Shown piece after piece: positions 18,378-25,791 of a stretch of 64,000 nt of DNA (position 1 is its first letter; the number at the start of each line of letters is the position of its first letter). Made by a program: the position numbers and the translations under genes. The DNA is taken from NCBI GenBank assembly GCA_033344795.1, contig JAWPMS010000001.1, positions 1,860,001-1,924,000 of the forward strand, in the 5' to 3' direction. The notes below the pieces were generated by a model that was not told the origin of the DNA, did no database searches, and saw only the letters and a list, made by a program, of their open reading frames with translations. The DNA is from SHLQ01 sp033344795 (GTDB taxonomy: Bacteria; Actinomycetota; Acidimicrobiia; Acidimicrobiales; SHLQ01).

Positions 18378-18916
18378 GTAGCCCAGAGCCGAGCTCGCCG
18401 AACCCGAATTCGTTGTCGGTTCAGGTCGGACGGCGCCTCCGCGATCGGCGCCACGAATTGGGAAGCACGCTGGCGCAAACCGCTTCGGACGCAGCCATCT
18501 CGCCCGCTCATCTGGGCGAAATCGAGACCGGTGAGTCGTTCTGCTCGTTGCCCGTGCTGCTTCGGCTGAGCCGGGCGCTCGAATATCCGATGTCGGAGCT
18601 CTTGCCTCGCATCGGTGGACACCGTGTGAGTCAAGGTGAGCTTGGAAAGAGTGAGAATGTGACCGAGGTGTTGTCGCACCCGGATCTCGACCTCGACATC
18701 CTGGGACTTCGGCTCAAGGCTGGCGAGAGTTATTCGGGTGACCTCGATCGACGGCAGGCCATGGTCTTTGTTGCCTCCGGCGAGTGTGAGATGACGGTCG
18801 GCAAACGGGTCGTGAAACTCGGCTCCGGTGAAGCCGCCGACATCTCGAACGGTATGAAGCTGTCGTTGACAGCGGTCACGGAGTTTGTGGGCCTGCTCGT
18901 GCGAGGCCACAAATAG
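18374..18916 (+). CDS. XRE-family regulator with C-terminal cupin (second of two)
   Basis: 180 residues with a helix-turn-helix at about 25-75 (LAQTASDAAISPAHLGEIETG) and a cupin-like C-terminus (GDLDRRQAMVFVASGECEMTVG). It is coupled by ATGA to the preceding paralogue. The recognition helix (SPAHLGEIE) differs clearly from that of the neighbour (TTGYISRIE), so the two should read different sites or form a heteromer. The cupin lacks the clustered His ligands of its neighbour, so it may be metal-free or respond to another ligand. Likely local control of the hydantoinase operon. Confidence 0.75.
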   Translation: MSSPEPSSPNPNSLSVQVGRRLRDRRHELGSTLAQTASDAAISPAHLGEIETGESFCSLPVLLRLSRALEYPMSELLPRIGGHRVSQGELGKSENVTEVLSHPDLDLDILGLRLKAGESYSGDLDRRQAMVFVASGECEMTVGKRVVKLGSGEAADISNGMKLSLTAVTEFVGLLVRGHK

Positions 18917-18918
18917 CC

Positions 18919-20964
18919 GTGTCCGATCCGCTCCTCGAGCCGTTTCAGCTGCAGCACCTGACCCTTCGCAATCGAATCTTCTCGTCGGCTCACGAACCCG
19001 CCTATTCCGAGGGCGGCATGCCCAAGGATCGGTATCGGCTCTACCACGAGGAAAAGGCCAAAGGTGGTGTGGCGCTGACGATGACCGCAGGGTCTGCGGT
19101 GGTGGCCGAGGACAGTCCGCCAGCGTTTGGCAACCTGCACGCCTACGACGACGCCATCGTGCCGTGGATCCAGCGACTCACCGACGGCGTGCACGAACAC
19201 GGCTCAGCGTGCATGATCCAACTCTCGCATCTTGGCCGGCGCACCAGTTGGTCGCACGACGATTGGCTGCCCGTGGTCGCTCCGTCGCCAATTCGCGAAG
19301 CCGCACATCGTTCGATTCCCAAGGAAGCCGAAGACTGGGACATCGAACGCATCATCGCCAAATACGCCGATGCCGCAGAGCGGATGCAAGCCGGCGGAAT
19401 GGATGGCATCGAGCTCGAGAGTTACGGGCACCTGTTCGATGCCTGGTACTCGCCCCGCACCAACCATCGCACCGATGAATGGGGTGAGGGACACGAGGCG
19501 CGCCTGCGGTTTCCGTGGCGTGTGCTCGACGCCATTCGGGCCAAGGTTGGCCCGAACTTCATCGTCGGACTGCGCATGGCGATCGACGAGGTCGTGCCGG
19601 ATGGCATCGATACGAACGTGGGCCTCGACATCCTCGGGCGTCTCGAGAACGACGGTTTGATCGACTTCGTCAACGTGATCCGCGGCACCACCACCAATGA
19701 CGTGCTGCTCAGCGACATCATCCCGATTCACGGCATGCCGGCCGCACCCCACCTCGACTTCACGGGAATGGTGCGCGAGTCGACCAACCTGCCCGTCTTG
19801 CACGCCTCGAAGATCGACGACGTCTCGACCGCACGCCACTCGATCGCTGAGGGCAAGGTCGATCTCGTCGGCATGACCCGAGCACAGATGGCCGACCCAC
19901 ACATCGTCCGCAAGATCATCGAGGGACGAGAGGAACAAATACGGCCCTGTGTCGGCGCGACGTACTGCCTGGATCGCATCTACGAAGCTGGTGAGGCGCT
20001 GTGTATTCACAACGCCGCCACGAGCCGTGAAGCTACGATGCCCCACGCCATCCCGAAGGCCGAAACGCCCCGACGTGTGGTCGTGGTCGGTGCAGGACCA
20101 GGAGGGCTGGAAGCCGGGCGAGTAGCGGGCGAACGCGGGCACAACGTCACCGTGCTCGAGGCGATGCCATGGGCCGGAGGGCAGATCAACCTCGCCACGC
20201 GCAACCCTCGCCGCGTCGATTTGAAAGGCATCGTCGACTGGCGAGTCGCCGAGCTCGCGCGGCTTGGTGTGGAGTTGCGGCTCGAAACGTTCGCTGATGT
20301 CGAATTGGTAGCCAGCCTGTCGCCCGATGTCGTCATCGTCGCGACCGGTGGCCAACCGCAACTCCCTCCGATGGAGGAGGGCGCCGAGCACGTCGTCACC
20401 ACGTGGGATGTGATCGGTGGTGACGTCACGCCAAAGGGTCAGGTGCTGCTCTATGACGATCACGGACGACACTCGGCAATGACCGCTGCTGAAATGATCG
20501 CCCGTTCGGGCGCCGAACTCGAGATCGTGACCCCCGAGCGGATGCTCGGCATCGACATCGGCGGCATGAACCACGTGCCATACGCTCGGGCATTCAACGA
20601 GACCGACACTCGGATCACCCTCAATCAGCGAGTGCTTGCGGTGAAACCCGAACTTGGTCGGATGTGCGTCGAGATCGGCAGCGACCACTCGACCCATCGG
20701 GTCGCCCGGCACGTCGACACCGTCGTCGTCGACCACGGCACGCAGCCCCTCGATGAGCTCTACTTCGAGCTCAAACCCCACTCCGCCAACCTGGGCGCGG
20801 TCGACTACGACGCCATGCTCAACGCCCGACCGCAGCCGGCGCGAGGCAGAAGCGCCAGGAACCCCGACGGAACGTTCGAGCTCTACCGAATCGGCGATGC
20901 CGTCGCCAGTCGGAACATCCACGCAGCGGTCTACGACGCACTAAGACTTCTCAAGGACGTGTGA
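18919..20964 (+). CDS. Old-yellow-enzyme/trimethylamine-dehydrogenase-type flavoprotein with three of four cluster cysteines
   Basis: 681 residues: an FMN-binding TIM barrel (about 1-335, with GSACMIQLSHLGRR and ASKIDDVS), an iron-sulfur segment and an FAD/NAD(P)-binding C-terminal half (VVVVGAGPGGLEAG near 387). In trimethylamine dehydrogenase and 2,4-dienoyl-CoA reductase four Cys bind a 4Fe-4S cluster. Here Cys344, Cys350 and Cys362 occupy three positions and Ala347 replaces the second. This resembles enzymes annotated as N-methylproline or stachydrine demethylases, so oxidative N-demethylation is a reasonable hypothesis. The GTG start lies two bases after the regulator stop; it is the last operon gene. 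Confidence 0.8.
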   Translation: MSDPLLEPFQLQHLTLRNRIFSSAHEPAYSEGGMPKDRYRLYHEEKAKGGVALTMTAGSAVVAEDSPPAFGNLHAYDDAIVPWIQRLTDGVHEHGSACMIQLSHLGRRTSWSHDDWLPVVAPSPIREAAHRSIPKEAEDWDIERIIAKYADAAERMQAGGMDGIELESYGHLFDAWYSPRTNHRTDEWGEGHEARLRFPWRVLDAIRAKVGPNFIVGLRMAIDEVVPDGIDTNVGLDILGRLENDGLIDFVNVIRGTTTNDVLLSDIIPIHGMPAAPHLDFTGMVRESTNLPVLHASKIDDVSTARHSIAEGKVDLVGMTRAQMADPHIVRKIIEGREEQIRPCVGATYCLDRIYEAGEALCIHNAATSREATMPHAIPKAETPRRVVVVGAGPGGLEAGRVAGERGHNVTVLEAMPWAGGQINLATRNPRRVDLKGIVDWRVAELARLGVELRLETFADVELVASLSPDVVIVATGGQPQLPPMEEGAEHVVTTWDVIGGDVTPKGQVLLYDDHGRHSAMTAAEMIARSGAELEIVTPERMLGIDIGGMNHVPYARAFNETDTRITLNQRVLAVKPELGRMCVEIGSDHSTHRVARHVDTVVVDHGTQPLDELYFELKPHSANLGAVDYDAMLNARPQPARGRSARNPDGTFELYRIGDAVASRNIHAAVYDALRLLKDV

Positions 20965-21004
20965 GCCGGGGCGTCACCGTGCATGTGACGCCTACGCTGC
21001 TGAA

Positions 21005-21373
21005 ATGGTTCGCTTCAACGCAGTTCACCCCGTTGTCGATGTGCGCGACGTTCGGAAATCCGCGCAGTGGTATGTCGACTCGTTGGGATTCGATCTGCTG
21101 TTCATCGACGATGGCGAGCCCAACTATGCCGGGCTCGGGCGTGATGGTGTGGAGATTCACCTCCAATGGCACAGCGCAGAGGAATGGGAGACCATGTCCG
21201 GTTCGGTGTATCGATTCCTCCTCGATGAGCCCGACAGCTTCTTCGCAGAGTGCCGTACTCGAGGGGTTGAGTTGCCCCCCGGCAAAAGCGTGGAAGACAC
21301 GACGTGGGGTACCAGAGAATTCGGCCTGTACGACCCAGATGGAAACGCACTGTTCTTCTATCGGGACCGATGA
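21005..21373 (+). CDS. VOC/glyoxalase-fold protein
   Basis: 122 residues with the paired beta-alpha-beta-beta-beta modules of the vicinal oxygen chelate family: AVHPVVDVRDVRKSAQWYVDSLGFDLLF at the start (key part SAQWYVDSLGF) and FGLYDPDGNALFFYR at the end. The His and Glu at typical metal positions (VHPV, EIHLQW) may coordinate a metal, but bleomycin-resistance-like binders also fit. It is separated by 40 bases from the large flavoprotein gene, so it could be co-transcribed. Substrate unknown. Confidence 0.8.
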   Translation: MVRFNAVHPVVDVRDVRKSAQWYVDSLGFDLLFIDDGEPNYAGLGRDGVEIHLQWHSAEEWETMSGSVYRFLLDEPDSFFAECRTRGVELPPGKSVEDTTWGTREFGLYDPDGNALFFYRDR

Positions 21374-21399
21374 GCGCGTCACGAGCCTGAGCAGTACCG

Positions 21400-21870
21400 T
21401 TGGTATCCGTGTTGAATGCGTTGCGCTCGCTGCCGCCCGTCACCTACGTGCGAGCAATCCCCTACGCGCTCGTCGCCGCGGTGCTCATCGGCGTTCCTTC
21501 CGATCTGATCGATACGCCGATATTTGGACGTCCAGTGGAAACACGGCTCATCGACTACGTCATCTGGGCAATCACTTCGGCACTCATCGGGCTCGTCTTC
21601 GCCATTCGGTTGCCGGAGACACACCAGAAGGAACAGGAACGCAACGATGTGAGAACCGTCTGGGGAGGTTTCGTTTCCTTCCTTGCCGTCGGATGTCCTG
21701 TGTGCAACCAACTGGTCGTCGGTCTCGTCGGAAGCAGCGGCGCCCTGAGCTGGTGGGCGCCCGCGCAACCGTTCGTTGGAGCGTTGGCTATCGGCCTCGT
21801 GTTGTGGGCTCTGCGAACACGCCTCACGACCTATGAGCTGACCGCTTGCCCCGTTCCGGGATTGACCTAG
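21400..21870 (+). CDS. Small membrane protein with a CPVC motif
   Basis: 156 residues with about four membrane segments (YALVAAVLIGV, YVIWAITSALIGLVFAI, VSFLAVGCPVCNQLVVGLV, FVGALAIGLVLWAL). The third carries GCPVC inside the membrane, like redox-active or metal-binding CxxC motifs of small vitamin-K-epoxide-reductase or mercury-type proteins, but I recognise no family. The reading frame opens with TTG at 21400; a GTG at 21409 is an equally good start and no clear ribosome site separates them. Confidence 0.6.
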   Translation: MVSVLNALRSLPPVTYVRAIPYALVAAVLIGVPSDLIDTPIFGRPVETRLIDYVIWAITSALIGLVFAIRLPETHQKEQERNDVRTVWGGFVSFLAVGCPVCNQLVVGLVGSSGALSWWAPAQPFVGALAIGLVLWALRTRLTTYELTACPVPGLT

Positions 21871-21879
21871 TCTGAGCCA

Positions 21880-22632
21880 ATGGGCACGGAGCAAAAACCG
21901 TCGGACGAGAGGCTGCTCGAGGAGCAGAAGCAGTACTACCGCGAGCGCGCCCCTGAATACGACGACTGGTGGTATCGCCGGGGTTTCTACGATCAAGGGG
22001 ACGAGCACAGATCGGTGTGGGAGTCCGACCAGGCTGTGTTGCGTCAGCGGCTGGCGTCATTCCTCCCCGCTCGATCGCTCCTCGAACTCGCCGCCGGGAC
22101 GGGTACCTGGACCGAGGCGTTGGCGGTCGGTGCCGATCAGGTCACCGCGGTCGACTCATCGGCCGAGGTCCTAGAAATCAATCGCGAAAAGACTGCTGCT
22201 CTCGCGACGTCGGCGCCGGTTGAATACATCGAAGCCGACATCTTCGCGCTCGACCTCGGGCGAACCTTCGAGGCGATCTTCTTCTCGTTCTGGTTGAGCC
22301 ACGTCCCCGACGATCGTTTCGAAGAATTCTGGTCGACGGTCGACCGTCACCTGGCTCCCGATGGCCGAGTCTGCATCTTCGACAGCGCCCATCCGATCGT
22401 TGCTCACGAGGCTGAGGGTGCCGGATCCACCGATGCCCACGTCGTCACGAGCGGGAACGAACTGACGACGGGAGTCATTACGCGCACCCTGTCCGACGGC
22501 CGCGAGTTCGACATCGTCAAGCGCTACTGGCACCCCACGGAGCTCGACAACCGCCTGTACGACCTCGGCTGGGCTGTTGATATCTCGCGGACGAGCCGAT
22601 TCTTCATCCACGCGGTGGTGACCCGGCGCTGA
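21880..22632 (+). CDS. Class I SAM-dependent methyltransferase
   Basis: 250 residues. The SAM-binding motif I is LLELAAGTGTWTEALA, followed by the acidic end of strand beta2 (VTAVDSS) and motif IV-like FFSFWLSHVPDDRF. The N-terminus (YYRERAPEYDDWW) matches the family of small-molecule methyltransferases acting on unknown acceptors. The starting ATG lies nine bases after the CPVC membrane protein gene. A second methyltransferase follows 13 bases downstream. Neither has the length or motifs of the hercynine-forming EgtD. Confidence 0.85.
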   Translation: MGTEQKPSDERLLEEQKQYYRERAPEYDDWWYRRGFYDQGDEHRSVWESDQAVLRQRLASFLPARSLLELAAGTGTWTEALAVGADQVTAVDSSAEVLEINREKTAALATSAPVEYIEADIFALDLGRTFEAIFFSFWLSHVPDDRFEEFWSTVDRHLAPDGRVCIFDSAHPIVAHEAEGAGSTDAHVVTSGNELTTGVITRTLSDGREFDIVKRYWHPTELDNRLYDLGWAVDISRTSRFFIHAVVTRR

Positions 22633-22645
22633 GAGGCCAGCAGCT

Positions 22646-23278
22646 GTGGACAAGGCGACCTTCGACTACTACGAGCAGAACGCCGACTTCTGTACCCAAC
22701 GCTGGAATGCGATCGAACGCAATACCGAGGCCTCTCGCCTCTTGAGTGCTGCCTTCCCCGTCGGAGGTCGAATCCTGGATGTGGGATGCGGATCGGGCCG
22801 GGACCTTGCAGTACTCCGTGACGCAGGCTTCGAGACGTTCGGCGTTGAACCGGTCGAGTCGTTTCGTACCCACCTCATCGAGCGACGCCCAGAGTTCGAA
22901 CCCTTCGTTGCCGAAGGATCGCTTCCGGAGCTGAACCTGCCGGCGTTGTGGCCTGCGACGTTCGACGGAATCGTGTGTTCGGCAGTACTGATGCACCTCT
23001 CGTCTGAGGAGTTGGTTGTTGCCATGTCTCGGTTGCGCGAGATCTTGGCGGTTCGGGGGAGACTGCTGGTCTCTGTACCGGCCGAGCGGCCTGGGATCGT
23101 GAATGGGAGAGATTCCGCCGGTCGTCTTTTCTCCGGCGTTCGAGCCCGTGAGCTCGAAGCGATCGCCGTCGATGCCGGGCTTGGCCGCGTCGACGTGTGG
23201 TCCGACTGGGCTGACCTTCAAGGTCGTGAGGGCTATTCGTGGGATGCGCTGTTGCTCGAGCGAAGTGACGAAACCTAA
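22646..23278 (+). CDS. Class I SAM-dependent methyltransferase
   Basis: 210 residues with motif I ILDVGCGSGRDLAVLRDAGFETFGVEPVE (key part DVGCGSGRD) and a CSAVLMHLS segment after strand beta4. The start is GTG, with AGAGG upstream. It resembles the methyltransferase type 11/12 group. Its C-terminus (WADLQGREGYSWDALLLER) is typical of a subgroup found in diverse bacteria. Probable co-transcription with the preceding methyltransferase; acceptor unknown. Confidence 0.85.
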   Translation: MDKATFDYYEQNADFCTQRWNAIERNTEASRLLSAAFPVGGRILDVGCGSGRDLAVLRDAGFETFGVEPVESFRTHLIERRPEFEPFVAEGSLPELNLPALWPATFDGIVCSAVLMHLSSEELVVAMSRLREILAVRGRLLVSVPAERPGIVNGRDSAGRLFSGVRARELEAIAVDAGLGRVDVWSDWADLQGREGYSWDALLLERSDET

Positions 23279-23330
23279 CGCCACCTCTCCCCAAACGCGA
23301 GCACGACTAGCTGCATGACAACATGGTCAG

Positions 23331-24230
23331 GTGAAGGTTTCGAGTCCAGAGAAACTGCTGTTCCCGGCTGATGGAATCACCAAGGCCGAAGTTGTGAGGC
23401 ACTACGAGCTTGTCGGTTCGCGAATGCTCGACTTCGCGTCTGGGCGTCCGCTCACCCTGCAACGATTTCCACGCGGCATCAACGCGAAGGGTTTCATGCA
23501 GAAGAACGCCGCCGATCACTTTCCCGAGTCCATTCGACGCTTTCCTGTGCCCAAACGCGAAGGCGGCGACACGGTGTATCCCGTCGTCGAGCATCCCGAA
23601 GACCTGGCCTACCTGGCCAACCAGAACACTCTCACCTTCCACATGTGGACGTCGTCAGCCGAACGCCCGGACACGCCCGATTGGCTCGTGCTCGATCTTG
23701 ACCCGGAGCAAGGCGACGTCGAGAAGGCTCGCCATGCAACCCGAGTCGTTCGGGAGGTGTTGGCCTTGTTCGACATCGACGGAGTGCCGATTGCCACGGG
23801 TTCCAAAGGGTTCCATGTGTGGGTGCCGCTCGATGCCGGTCACAGCTTCGAGCAGGTGTCGCTGGTCGCCCGAGCGGTTGCGGGATTGGCCGTCAAGACT
23901 GATCCTGACCAGCTCACCACCGAGTTTCTGAAGAAGAACCGGGGGAGTCGAGTCTTTGTCGACTGGCTCCGGAGCACACCGACGGCCACGGTTGTCGTTC
24001 CGTTCTCCCTTCGTCCACGTCCCGGTGCACCCGTCGCCGTTCCGCTCCGATGGAACGAACTCGATTCGGCTCAACCGGATGGTTGGACGATCGGTGCCCT
24101 CGCCGATCGCCTCGCCATCGACACGAAGCTTCCCGCTACCCAGCTACCGGTCGATGTCATCGTCGAGGCGGCCAACGCGCAAGGCGTCGACCTGGAGACC
24201 CAACACGACCGCTTCGGTCGCACTCTCTGA
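23331..24230 (+). CDS. LigD-type primase-polymerase (archaeo-eukaryotic primase fold)
   Basis: 299 residues corresponding to the free-standing polymerase domain of bacterial NHEJ ligase D. The catalytic set is present: DLDP (first two Asp, near residue 122), GSKGFHVWVP (Ser-x-Lys-Gly-x-His) and the third Asp in RVFVDWLRS. The N-terminus (SPEKLLFPADGITKAEVVRHY) and FMQKN are diagnostic. No ligase, nuclease or Ku gene is adjacent, as is common in actinomycetes where extra LigD-like polymerases occur alone. The start is GTG, since the nearby ATG at 23323 runs into a stop. Role: gap filling in double-strand break repair. Confidence 0.9.
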   Translation: MKVSSPEKLLFPADGITKAEVVRHYELVGSRMLDFASGRPLTLQRFPRGINAKGFMQKNAADHFPESIRRFPVPKREGGDTVYPVVEHPEDLAYLANQNTLTFHMWTSSAERPDTPDWLVLDLDPEQGDVEKARHATRVVREVLALFDIDGVPIATGSKGFHVWVPLDAGHSFEQVSLVARAVAGLAVKTDPDQLTTEFLKKNRGSRVFVDWLRSTPTATVVVPFSLRPRPGAPVAVPLRWNELDSAQPDGWTIGALADRLAIDTKLPATQLPVDVIVEAANAQGVDLETQHDRFGRTL

Positions 24231-24243
24231 TTCCGCCCGTTCA

Positions 24244-25077
24244 TCAGCTACGAATCTCGAGCGCCTGATCGGAGAACAGGTAGACCAGGCAGTCGGATCC
24301 TGAACCACACGACAACGAGTGTGGAGTGTTCGCTTCAAACTCGATCACCGAACCGGTGGGTAGCTCGGTCACGGACGAACCGTCGTCGATATTCAATGAT
24401 CCGGTCGCCGGTACCGCCGTGAAGGCATTTCGGTGAGTCAGCTCGCTCGTGTCGTCGCCAGCGTTGATACGGATGATCGTGCCATGAGGGCCAGCATCCT
24501 GATCGCCCCAGACGAGAGCAGCTCCGTCGTAAGGGTCGAGCTCTTCGAACGACAGGCTGTCGACCGGTATCGACTCTGCTGCGGCATCTCGAGCGGTGGT
24601 CATCTCCTCCAGGGGGAAGAAGTCAAACCCCGCAGCAGCGTGAAAGAAGAAGCGGCACTCTTCGTCGGCGTCGAGACATGCGGTGACGTGTTCCGCGTCA
24701 GCGGGGACCGACCAGAACGATCCTGCTGGGAGGGTGACGGGGCTCTCTTCGGTTCCGAAGGGATTGCTCATCTCGCCGCCCTCGATGACAACTGCGTAGT
24801 AGGCGCCACTATGGGTGTGTGGGGGTGATGCCTGACCAGCGCCGAAGATTCCGAAGGTTCCGTGTTCCCCGGCGGTGAAGTCACCTTGGGCCGGTCCGAA
24901 GCGAGCAAAGGGTGAAATCTCCACGAAGTCGACGTGGTTCGCTCCGACGATCGTCGGTGTGCCCACGGCAACGTCGTCAAAGGTGACGCCGTCGGACCCA
25001 CACGCGGTGGCCACGATTGCGAGGGCGAGTGAGATGGACAGGGTTTGGAAGCGGGTTCGCCGCTCTGTTTTGATCAT
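24244..25077 (-). CDS. Cupin-domain lipoprotein
   Basis: 277 residues. The start giving MIKTERRTRF was chosen because it supplies a proper lipoprotein signal ending at Cys26 (IVATAC); the ATG 36 bases upstream adds residues before the signal. The mature part contains two cupin-like halves: SPPHTHSGAYYAVVIEGGEM with LPAGSFWSVPADAEHVTACL, then a degenerate second half ending LPTGSVIEFEANTPHSL. His residues of HTHSG and EHVT are probable metal ligands. It is divergent from the AhpD-like and AraC genes, and the shared intergenic region has strong repeats, suggesting joint control. Confidence 0.75.
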   Translation of the reverse strand: MIKTERRTRFQTLSISLALAIVATACGSDGVTFDDVAVGTPTIVGANHVDFVEISPFARFGPAQGDFTAGEHGTFGIFGAGQASPPHTHSGAYYAVVIEGGEMSNPFGTEESPVTLPAGSFWSVPADAEHVTACLDADEECRFFFHAAAGFDFFPLEEMTTARDAAAESIPVDSLSFEELDPYDGAALVWGDQDAGPHGTIIRINAGDDTSELTHRNAFTAVPATGSLNIDDGSSVTELPTGSVIEFEANTPHSLSCGSGSDCLVYLFSDQALEIRS

Positions 25078-25110
25078 GCCTTGAACGTAAGAACCGATCG
25101 CGGAGATGCC

Positions 25111-25208
25111 CATGGCCCAAGCCCCGGGAACCTTGGCCCATGCTCCGACCGCAGATCGAGGTCGGAGCTTCGGACATAGAGGCCGGAGTCTCGGCCATTT
25201 CCAAATGG
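25111..25208. promoter_or_regulatory. Phased repeats between divergent genes, probable operator region
   Basis: Several repeats fill the gap between the cupin lipoprotein and the AhpD-like gene. CATGGCCCAAG (25111) and CTTGGCCCATG (25132) form a nearly perfect dyad 21 bases apart. GCTCCGACC (25142) and GGTCGGAGC (25160) form a perfect 9-base dyad. Two 20-base direct repeats start at 25158 and 25179 with 16 of 20 bases identical, again 21 bases apart. CCATTT and AAATGG (25195-25208) form a short palindrome. Spacing of two helical turns suits binding by a regulator such as the AraC protein encoded downstream. Confidence 0.55.
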
Positions 25209-25246
25209 TGAGGGCAGGTGAAGAGTTGAGCGAAGCAACTCAACGA

Positions 25247-25786
25247 ATGGATTCACTCATGCCACGTCTCGCATATGCAACTCCCGGAACCGAAGCTTCC
25301 GGAGCGACCCCCGTCTATGAAGGCCTACAGGCGCAGATGGGCATGGTGCCCAACGTGGTGCAGCTTCTCGGCCACTCAGCACCGGCGGCCGCTGGCCTTG
25401 CCGGTGTGCTCGACACGCTGTTCAACCAACTGAGTGTCGACCCGAAACTCCGCGAGGTCGCGTATCTCGTGGCAGCCAAGACCAATGGTTGTCCCTATTG
25501 CACGGGTCATCACACGATGTTCGCGTCGCAGGCTGGCTGGTCCGACAACGAGGTTGCTCGAATTGGACCGGGCGCAGGTGGCGATCCGGCCTTCGATGCC
25601 CGCGTGCAGGCCGTTGCCCAATTCGCCGAGGAGACGACGCGTGCGGTCGTGGCAAGTGACGAGGCGATCGCTGGAATGGCGCAGCACCTGAATTCTGCGG
25701 AGATGAGCGACATCGCCTTCACCGTTGGTGCGGCAAACCTCGTACAGCGGATCGGCAAGAATCTCGGCGCCGAGCTCGAATTCTGA
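25247..25786 (+). CDS. Carboxymuconolactone decarboxylase/AhpD-like protein
   Basis: 179 residues from the chosen ATG (MDSLMPRLAYAT). The frame is open back to 25106, but an earlier start would swallow the repeat-rich control region; a TTG at 25226 after AGGTGAAGAG is another option. The AhpD motif is GCPYCTGHH (CxxCxxxH) near residue 85, the peroxidatic/redox site of alkylhydroperoxidase-like proteins, preceded by VAYLVAAKTN. The C-terminal half is the second helical unit. It is followed after five bases by the AraC regulator gene, so the two are likely co-transcribed. Role: thiol-based peroxide or organic hydroperoxide handling. Confidence 0.8.
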   Translation: MDSLMPRLAYATPGTEASGATPVYEGLQAQMGMVPNVVQLLGHSAPAAAGLAGVLDTLFNQLSVDPKLREVAYLVAAKTNGCPYCTGHHTMFASQAGWSDNEVARIGPGAGGDPAFDARVQAVAQFAEETTRAVVASDEAIAGMAQHLNSAEMSDIAFTVGAANLVQRIGKNLGAELEF

Positions 25787-25791
25787 GCGGC

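Noticed and set aside
19204..20922. A 572-codon open frame on the minus strand opposite the large flavoprotein gene.
   Set aside because: The plus strand carries full flavoprotein homology; the minus frame has low-complexity, His/Asp/Val-rich sequence expected from GC-biased codons and no motif.
6398..20964. Interpretation of the importer as a plain ribose or sugar transporter.
   Set aside because: No sugar kinase or sugar-metabolising gene is in the operon; all enzyme genes are of the cyclic-amide type.
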